This document shows positions 1 through 6,025 of a stretch of DNA of 6,025 nt, one piece after another (the first letter of the stretch is position 1; each line of letters starts with the position of its first letter). This DNA comes from Planctomycetota bacterium (lineage in GTDB: Bacteria; Planctomycetota; UBA1135; UBA2386): the NCBI GenBank assembly GCA_003235605.1, contig QJVU01000236.1:1-6025 (forward strand). The letters run 5' to 3'. The notes beneath the pieces are model-generated. The model saw only the letters and a program-made list of their open reading frames with translations. It did not search any database and had not been told where the DNA came from. Position numbers and translations under genes: made by a program.

Positions 1-1
1 G

Positions 2-2692
2 TACGATGCCAGGGCCTGGCCCAGGAAGGTGCAACGCTCCTACGCCCTGGTGCCGACGACCTGCTTCAACTGCGAGGCCGCCTGTGGACTCGTCGCCTAC
101 GTCGACAAGGAGAGCCAGGAGATCCGCAAGCTGGAGGGCAACCCCTACCACCCGGCCTCGCGGGGGCGGAACTGCGCCAAGGGTCCCGCCACCCTCAACC
201 AGGTCCACGACCCGGAACGCATCCTCTACCCCATGAAGCGGGTCGGTCCCCGCGGCAGCGGAAGGTTCGAACGCGTCCCATGGGACGAGGCGCTCACCGC
301 GATCGCGGCTCCGATGCGCGACGCCATCCAGAACAAGCGCCTCACCCAGATCATGTACCACGTCGGCAGGCCCGGGGCCGACGGCTACATGGACCGGGTG
401 CTGCAGTCCTGGGGGATCGACGGCCACAACTCGCACACCAACGTGTGCTCGGCGGCGGCCCGCCTGGGCTACAGCCTGTGGTCGGGACACGACCGGCCAT
501 CACCTGACTACGAGAACGCCGAGTTCATCCTGTTGATCAGCGCTCACCTCGAGACCGGCCACTACTTCAACCCCCACGCCCAGCGCATCATCGATGGCAA
601 GAGCCGCGGCGCCAGGATCGCCACGGTCGACATCCGCCTCTCCAACACCGCTTCCATGTCCGACTACTGGCTGCCCAGCCGGCCAGGCACCGAGGCGTTG
701 ATGCTGCTGGGCTTTGCCCACGTGATCCTGGAGGAGAGGCTCTACGACGAGGACTTCCTCCGGCGCTGGGTGAACTGGGAGGACTACCTGGCGGCACGGC
801 AGGTCCGGGACGGGGACTTCGAGCGCTTTCTCGACGAGCTGCGCAAGCAGTACGCCTTCGCCACGCCGCAGCTCGTGGCGGAGAAGACCGGCATCGACGC
901 CGAGTTGATCCAGGCGGTAGCGCGGGGGATCGGCAAGGCGAAGAGCCGGTTCGCCGCGCATGTCTGGCGCAACAGCGCCAGCGGCAACCTGGGCGGCTGG
1001 CAGGTGGCGCGGTGCCTGCAGTTCCTGGTGACGCTGGTGGGCGCGGTGGGTACCCCCGGCGGCACGAACCCGGCGGGCTACAACAAGTTCGTGGCCCGGC
1101 CGTTCAAGGTGCCGCCTCCCCAGGAAGTCTGGAGCGATCTCCTCTACCCGACCGAGTGGCCCCTTGCCCACCACGAGCTCTCGTTCCTGCTCCCGCACCT
1201 GATGCTGGAGAACGATCGTCGTCTGGATGTCTACTTCACCCGCGTCTACAACCCCGTCTGGACCAACCCCGACGGCTGCGTATGGATGGAGGTCCTGACC
1301 AACGAGGAGCGGGTCGGCCTGCACGTGGCCCTGACCCCCACCTGGAACGAGACCGCTCGCCTTGCGGACTACGTCCTGCCCATGGGCGTGGCCACGGAAC
1401 GCCACGACCTGATGAGCCAGGAGACCCATGCGGCCTGCTGGATCAGCTTCCGGCAACCGGTCCTGCGGGAGTTCCTGAGACGGCAGGGGCGAGAGGTGCG
1501 GTGGACCTGGGAGGCCAACCCCGGCGAGGTCTGGGAAGAGGACGAGTTCTGGATCGAGCTGAGCTGGCGGATCGATCCGGACGGCAGCCTCGGCATCCGG
1601 CGGTACTACGAGTCCCCCTACCGGGAGGGGCAGCAGATCACCGTCGAGGAGTACTACCGTTGGATCTTCGAGAACTCAGTGCCCGGCCTCCCCGAAGCAG
1701 CGGCAACGGAAGGCCTCCGGCCCCTGGAGTACATGCGGAAGCACGGCGCCTTCCTGGTGCGGGACAAGGTCTACCGCAGCCACGAAGCCCCGCTCGATGA
1801 GCGGCTGGTTGCGGCGGCAGAGGTGTCCGAAGGGGGCATGCTGATCAAGGACGGCGCCACGGTCGGCGTGATGGTGGACGGCAGGGCCGTGGCGGGCTTT
1901 CCCACGCCGTCCCGGAAGCTGGAGGTGCACTCGCCCATGATGGTGGAATGGGGTTGGCCCGAGTACGCCGAGCCCGGCTACATCCAGAGCCACGTGGACG
2001 AGGAGCAGCTGGACCGCGCCCGCAACGAGTTCGTCCTGGTGTCCACGTTCCGCCTGCCGACGTTGATCCACACCCGCTCCGCAAACTCCAAGTGGTTGAG
2101 CGAGCTCTCGAACACCAACCCGGTGTGGATCCATCCGCGTGACGCCGAGCGCCTCGGGATCCGGAACGGCGACCTGCTCAGGGTCACATCGCGGATCGGC
2201 TACTACGTGAACCGGGCCTGGGTGACCGAGGGCATCCGCCCCGGGGTGGTGGCCTGCAGCCACCACATGGGGCGCTGGAAGCTCTCCGGAGATACCGAGG
2301 GCGTCAACGGTTGGCAGCGGCAAGAATGGGGTCTGCAGCGGGAAGGAGCCCGCTACTTCTTCCGCCGCACCCGGGGGGTCGGCCCGTTCCAGAGCAAGGA
2401 CAGGGACAGCAAGCGCGTCTGGTGGCAGGAGGGGGGTGTGCACCAGAACATGATTTTCCCCGTGCAGCCCGACCCGGTGTCCGGCATGCACTGCTGGCAC
2501 CAGAAGGTCACCGTGCACAAGGCCGAGCCCGGGGACCGCTACGGCGACGTCCTGGTGGACACGGGGAAATCGATGGAGGTCTTCCGCGAGTGGAAGGCAA
2601 TGGCCCGACCGGCACCGGGCCCTGGCGGCCTGCGCCGGCCCTTGCACCTGAAGCGAGTGTTGCGGCCGGCAGACAGCGCCTATCGGCTGTAG
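2..2692 (+). CDS. Molybdopterin-dependent oxidoreductase, catalytic subunit (5' end probably outside the window)
   Basis: This is a large catalytic subunit of the DMSO reductase (CISM) superfamily, which carries out two-electron redox chemistry at a molybdenum or tungsten bis-pterin centre. Numbering from the GTG at 29, Cys12, Cys15, Cys19 and Cys49 form a CX2CX3CX29C [4Fe-4S] site followed by AKG. Cys140, in the stretch HTNVCSAAA, is the likely metal ligand. A Rossmann-like pterin-binding part follows (about 150-480). The C-terminal dinucleotide-binding domain starts near residue 667 and contains HTRSAN (681-686), a HPRDAERLGIRNGD stretch (from 702) and a late DPVSG (815-819). The frame runs open from position 2, adding YDARAWPRK before the GTG, and no Shine-Dalgarno site precedes that GTG. 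The real start is therefore probably upstream, and a Tat signal cannot be excluded. The stop is TAG at 2690-2692. The substrate is unknown. The Cys ligand and single N-terminal cluster fit thiosulfate/polysulfide- or arsenate-reductase-like groups, but I do not assign one. No partner subunit follows it. Confidence 0.95.
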   Translation, partial: YDARAWPRKVQRSYALVPTTCFNCEAACGLVAYVDKESQEIRKLEGNPYHPASRGRNCAKGPATLNQVHDPERILYPMKRVGPRGSGRFERVPWDEALTAIAAPMRDAIQNKRLTQIMYHVGRPGADGYMDRVLQSWGIDGHNSHTNVCSAAARLGYSLWSGHDRPSPDYENAEFILLISAHLETGHYFNPHAQRIIDGKSRGARIATVDIRLSNTASMSDYWLPSRPGTEALMLLGFAHVILEERLYDEDFLRRWVNWEDYLAARQVRDGDFERFLDELRKQYAFATPQLVAEKTGIDAELIQAVARGIGKAKSRFAAHVWRNSASGNLGGWQVARCLQFLVTLVGAVGTPGGTNPAGYNKFVARPFKVPPPQEVWSDLLYPTEWPLAHHELSFLLPHLMLENDRRLDVYFTRVYNPVWTNPDGCVWMEVLTNEERVGLHVALTPTWNETARLADYVLPMGVATERHDLMSQETHAACWISFRQPVLREFLRRQGREVRWTWEANPGEVWEEDEFWIELSWRIDPDGSLGIRRYYESPYREGQQITVEEYYRWIFENSVPGLPEAAATEGLRPLEYMRKHGAFLVRDKVYRSHEAPLDERLVAAAEVSEGGMLIKDGATVGVMVDGRAVAGFPTPSRKLEVHSPMMVEWGWPEYAEPGYIQSHVDEEQLDRARNEFVLVSTFRLPTLIHTRSANSKWLSELSNTNPVWIHPRDAERLGIRNGDLLRVTSRIGYYVNRAWVTEGIRPGVVACSHHMGRWKLSGDTEGVNGWQRQEWGLQREGARYFFRRTRGVGPFQSKDRDSKRVWWQEGGVHQNMIFPVQPDPVSGMHCWHQKVTVHKAEPGDRYGDVLVDTGKSMEVFREWKAMARPAPGPGGLRRPLHLKRVLRPADSAYRL

Positions 2693-2776
2693 ACAGCACG
2701 GCAGATAGATCACGCACTCCGTGGGCAAACAAGACGCCCCGTACCCTGAGTAGACAAAACGCCCCGTACGGCAGAT
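2690..2776. repeat. Decayed direct repeat starting at the molybdoenzyme stop codon
   Basis: Two related units are visible. The first is the contiguous 17-mer tagacagcacggcagat at 2690-2706. The second has the same two ends, tagaca at 2751-2756 and acggcagat at 2768-2776, separated by an 11-base insert where the first unit has only gc. The TAG of the first unit is the stop codon of the molybdoenzyme gene. A further relative, cagacagcgc, sits just upstream inside the coding end at 2670-2679. The arrangement looks like an old local duplication with an indel. No function is evident. Confidence 0.6.
2729..2769. repeat. 16-bp direct repeat, 25-bp period, two copies
   Basis: acaagacgccccgtac at 2729-2744 and acaaaacgccccgtac at 2754-2769 match at 15 of 16 positions, with starts 25 bp apart. 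The second copy runs into the palindrome ccgtacgg (2764-2771). Its gccccg (2761-2766) can also pair with cggggc at 2783-2788. Two copies are too few for an array. They could be paired protein-binding sites, since 25 bp is about 2.4 helical turns, or leftovers of replication slippage. Confidence 0.6.
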
Positions 2777-2885
2777 GTCCCGCGGGGCATGGTGACTGTT
2801 GTGATGGTTCTGGCGGCACTTCAGAAAAAAAAGTCCAGTGGCCCGCGGATTCGACCGAAAAGAGAGCCATGGCATCGGCGGATCA

Positions 2886-2921
2886 AGCCTGGGTTCCAAA
2901 CCCTGCGCTACAGGGCAGGCT
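2886..2921 (+). other. Possible leader stem-loop upstream of the small lipoprotein gene
   Basis: agcctg (2886-2891) is complementary to caggct (2916-2921). Inside, ccctg (2901-2905) pairs with caggg (2911-2915) around the loop cgcta, leaving a 9-base bulge on the 5' side. A competing hairpin, gggtt/aaccc (2891-2895 with 2899-2903), shares bases with both stems, so the two folds are mutually exclusive. No U tract follows. This may be a leader structure or chance pairing in GC-rich DNA. Confidence 0.25.
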
Positions 2922-2993
2922 CCCGTCGTGGTAATGCGCCAGGGCGGCCAAGGATCGGCATGAGGGAATGTCGAGCCGTCAGCGCTAGTTCGA

Positions 2994-2998
2994 AAGGA
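2994..2998 (+). promoter_or_regulatory. Ribosome binding site that sets the start at 3008
   Basis: aagga, in a purine-rich run, lies 9 bases before the ATG at 3008. It supports that ATG over the upstream in-frame ATG at 2789. The signal peptide starting at 3008 agrees. Confidence 0.7.
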
Positions 2999-3007
2999 AA
3001 GAAACCA

Positions 3008-3346
3008 ATGCGTAAGATCGCGATCGCGCTAGGTCTTGCTTTCAGTCTCGCGTTCAGCAGCTGCGCTGCAGGGCCGCACCAGCTGTCTCGGACAGTGGAT
3101 GACTGGAACCAGGAGATGTACGTCAACAACCCGTGGCTGAACGGCCTTCTGCATGCCGTGCCGGTGATGCCGGCCCTGGAGTTCGCGGCATCGGTGGGTG
3201 ACTTCTTCGTCACCGACGGATACGCGTTCTGGGTCAAGGACGCCTGGGATCGGAAGGGCACCGCCTTCACCCACAAGCAGGTCACCCCGACCGACGGGGC
3301 CATGGGCAACCTGTTTGACGGCGGCAAGTGGCTGGAGATCCGCTAA
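3008..3346 (+). CDS. Small lipoprotein, DUF3332-like
   Basis: The 112-residue product starts with Met-Arg-Lys, a hydrophobic core (about residues 4-16) and the lipobox-like FSSC ending at Cys19. It is therefore predicted to be exported, cleaved by signal peptidase II and lipid-anchored. The mature part begins with an LSRTVDDWN stretch, continues through NPWLNGLLHAVPVMP and a hydrophobic segment, and reaches YAFWVKD. From memory this matches the N-terminal pattern of DUF3332 proteins (LTR-x-NWN, then VPVYG, then a hydrophobic stretch ending in EFW), which are small uncharacterised bacterial lipoproteins. Those I recall are longer, roughly 170 residues, so this one would be a short form. The function is unknown. 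Phe at -3 of the lipobox is uncommon. The gene stands alone, 315 bases after the molybdoenzyme and facing the aspS pair, so it is probably its own transcription unit. Confidence 0.88.
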   Translation: MRKIAIALGLAFSLAFSSCAAGPHQLSRTVDDWNQEMYVNNPWLNGLLHAVPVMPALEFAASVGDFFVTDGYAFWVKDAWDRKGTAFTHKQVTPTDGAMGNLFDGGKWLEIR

Positions 3347-3379
3347 CCGGATCGAACCAGTCCGAATCCAAAGACAGCG

Positions 3380-3418
3380 CTCGCCGCGAGGCCGTCAGGC
3401 CTGGCGGCGAGTGGCTTT
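3380..3418. terminator. Convergent-gene hairpin terminator
   Basis: ctcgccgc (3380-3387) pairs with gcggcgag (3404-3411), and aggcc (3389-3393) pairs with ggcct (3398-3402). A single G-G mismatch separates the two stems, and the loop is gtca. The hairpin lies 33 bases after the plus-strand lipoprotein stop and 30 bases after the minus-strand lipoprotein stop. It is followed on the plus strand by tggcttt and on the minus strand by cgctgtcttt. Both U tracts are short, so termination may be partial or aided by Rho. Its place between converging genes argues for a shared terminator. Confidence 0.7.
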
Positions 3419-3441
3419 AAGGGCCAGCTGGTGCTACTGAG

Positions 3442-4097
3442 CTACTGGCGCTCGTAGTCGACCAGCTCGGTCTCGATGCCGTTCACCACCTTCCGGATCC
3501 AGAAGCCCACGTCGGGGGAGTACCAATACACTGCTGTGTTGCGGGCGAAGCGGCCACGGGTTGGCACGGAGCGCCGCCAGATGCGAACGCACCGGAACTG
3601 GCCGGCGGCTACGCGGATGGTCTCCATGGCATCAGCCCGGTACTCCACCACAACCTCCTGGGCCCCCATCATCGGATTCTTGTCCACGTAGATGCAGGTC
3701 CAGCGCTTGCCGACCCACAGGGGCCAGGTGAAGGTCGAGTCTGCCGGCGCCCGCATCTGGTCCAGGTGGGGCTCCTCCGGTCTGCGAATCTCCATAACGC
3801 CCAGGTCGGCGTCATAGACCGCGACCTCGTTTGCTCCCTCCTGGAGGAAGTCGTAGCCGTTCTCGTCAGCGCGGGTGACCCGCATGGTGAACTTCCGAGC
3901 ACCGCCCTCCTCGAACACCAGACGGTCGCCGCGCTGGAACGAGGGCCTGGGGAACGTCTCGGTCCCGGCCGGCGGCTCCTGGGGCGCCACGGTCACCAGG
4001 CCATCCCCCTCACCCGGGGGCATCTCGGTGGGGATGCCCTGGCAGGCGGCAAGGAAGGCAACCGGGATTGCGAACAACAGGTGCAGGGGCGGCTTGT

Positions 4098-4101
<4 letters not shown>
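3442..4101 (-). CDS. Uncharacterised lipoprotein, translationally coupled to aspS
   Basis: The start chosen is the TTG at 4101-4099, which gives a 219-residue lipoprotein. Its signal peptide has Lys3, a hydrophobic stretch at residues 5-17, and the exact lipobox LAAC ending at Cys20. Gln follows Cys20, which suggests the outer membrane. A Pro/Gly-rich linker (about 22-58) leads to a beta-rich domain with FPRPSFQRGDRLVF near 57-70, WPLWVGKRWT at 126-135, an ETIRVAAGQFRC stretch at 160-171 and AVYWYSPDVGFWIRKV at 190-205. The sequence (sandwich-like strands, then V-AG-F, then YW-P-VG, then ETELV-Y) resembles DUF3108-type periplasmic proteins; this is from memory and not certain. An upstream ATG at 4185 would put 47 residues before the Cys, 28 of them read out of frame within aspS, and is unlikely. 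The TTG overlaps the aspS TGA as TTGA. The only purine stretch before it is a weak aagaag, so reinitiation after aspS is likely. The role is unknown. Confidence 0.85.
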
Positions 4102-5897
<1,796 letters not shown>

Positions 5898-5902
5898 CGA
5901 CA

Positions 5903-5906
5903 CTCC
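5903..5906 (-). promoter_or_regulatory. aspS ribosome binding site
   Basis: GGAG on the minus strand (within acggag) lies 5 bases before the ATG at 5897. It decides the aspS start against the upstream in-frame ATG at 5993. Confidence 0.75.
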
Positions 5907-5913
5907 GTTCGTC

Positions 5914-5938
5914 CTGGCACCCTTGCCAAGGGCACCAG
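5914..5938 (-). promoter_or_regulatory. Stem-loop in the aspS leader
   Basis: In the aspS-sense RNA, CUGGUGCCCUU pairs with AAGGGUGCCAG around the loop GGC. This gives an uninterrupted 11-bp stem with a tandem G-U pair. In plus-strand RNA the same two positions would be A-C mismatches, so the fold favours the aspS-sense transcript. It ends 16 bases before the ATG, just upstream of the ribosome binding site, and has no U tract. It could affect translation initiation or mRNA stability. The role is inference. Confidence 0.45.
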
Positions 5939-5947
5939 CGAGCGAGC

Positions 5948-5975
5948 TTTGTACCAGGGTCCGATCCCGACACAA
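5948..5975 (-). promoter_or_regulatory. Weak sigma70-like promoter candidate for aspS
   Basis: On the minus strand, TTGTGT (5975-5970) and TACAAA (5953-5948) are separated by 16 bases. They match the -35 and -10 consensus at 3/6 and 4/6 positions. If used, transcription would start close to the leader hairpin. It is equally possible that aspS is read from an upstream gene outside the window. Confidence 0.2.
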
Positions 5976-6025
5976 GCAGAAGCCGCGGCGCAAGCACCGA
6001 GACCGGGAAACCAGTAGGCTTCTTC

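Larger units (their letters stand above)
2693..3007. other. Gene-free spacer between molybdoenzyme and lipoprotein genes
   Basis: I find no convincing protein or RNA gene in these 315 bases. They contain the direct repeats described separately, the near-palindrome tgtcccgcggggca (2776-2789), an A8 run (2825-2832), and a possible folded element at 2886-2921. An open frame does run through the right half into the lipoprotein gene. Its translation is rich in Arg, Lys and Pro with no domain character, so I treat it as untranslated leader. No canonical rho-independent terminator follows the molybdoenzyme, and no clear -35/-10 pair precedes the lipoprotein gene. Confidence 0.6.

Noticed and set aside
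297..308. 12-bp palindrome ccgcgatcgcgg
   Set aside because: It lies within well-conserved coding sequence and is explained by GC-rich codon choice.
500..1456. 318-residue open frame on the minus strand
   Set aside because: It lies entirely antisense to the molybdoenzyme and shows no domain motifs. Long antisense frames are expected in GC-rich coding DNA.
2825..2862. Minus-strand tRNA-like ggtcgaatcc followed by T8, considered as a tRNA end or terminator
   Set aside because: The loop is one base short of a T-arm, no acceptor, D or anticodon arms can be drawn, and no stable hairpin precedes the T run.
1676..2899. 407-residue open frame on the minus strand
   Set aside because: It is mostly antisense to the molybdoenzyme, is rich in His, Pro and Arg with no recognisable fold, and starts without a ribosome binding site.
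2887..2906. gggttccaaaccc as a plus-strand tRNA T-arm
   Set aside because: The loop ttccaaa lacks the purine at position 57 and the pyrimidine at position 60, and no other tRNA arms are present.
2789..3007. In-frame 5' extension of the small lipoprotein gene
   Set aside because: It would bury the signal peptide 73 residues inside a basic, low-complexity N-terminus. The ribosome binding site and lipobox support the start at 3008.
3018..3028. gcgatcgc, the HIP1 octamer
   Set aside because: It is a single intact copy in a signal-peptide region. HIP1 needs genome-wide over-representation to mean anything.
5939..6025. Possible end of another minus-strand gene
   Set aside because: All three minus-strand frames are open over this short stretch, so composition and stops cannot show whether any is coding.

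Overview
The window comes from a high-GC, probably Gram-negative bacterium. Two short lipoproteins with lipobox signal peptides, a bacterial-type aspartyl-tRNA synthetase (AspRS) with a GAD insertion, and an unassigned molybdopterin enzyme together suggest an uncultivated lineage of the Myxococcota/Desulfobacterota/Acidobacteriota kind. That placement is an inference from gene style only; no rRNA or phylogenetic marker was tested.

Layout. (1) Positions 2-2692, plus strand: a molybdopterin-dependent oxidoreductase catalytic subunit with an N-terminal [4Fe-4S] motif. Its frame is open to the left edge, so the true start is probably outside the window. (2) 2693-3007: a gene-free leader/spacer holding decayed direct repeats that begin at the molybdoenzyme stop codon, plus possible small hairpins. 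(3) 3008-3346, plus strand: a 112-residue lipoprotein resembling DUF3332 proteins. (4) 3347-3441: a convergent spacer with a strong hairpin that probably ends transcription from one or both sides. (5) 3442-4101, minus strand: a 219-residue lipoprotein whose TTG start overlaps the aspS stop in a TTGA arrangement. (6) 4098-5897, minus strand: aspS. (7) 5898-6025: the aspS leader, with a good Shine-Dalgarno site, a stem-loop that is fully paired only in the aspS-sense RNA, and a weak promoter candidate.

How the genes relate. aspS and the downstream lipoprotein look like a translationally coupled pair. The AspRS carries His at the position where E. coli has Leu30 and lacks the equivalent of Lys81. 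This is the pattern of non-discriminating enzymes that also charge tRNA-Asn and need GatCAB. The molybdoenzyme has no iron-sulfur, haem or membrane-anchor gene after it, so any electron-transfer partner would lie upstream. I saw no CRISPR array, tRNA, rRNA, insertion sequence or phage gene. The genes are ordinary housekeeping or respiratory types; nothing here looks like a new multi-gene system.
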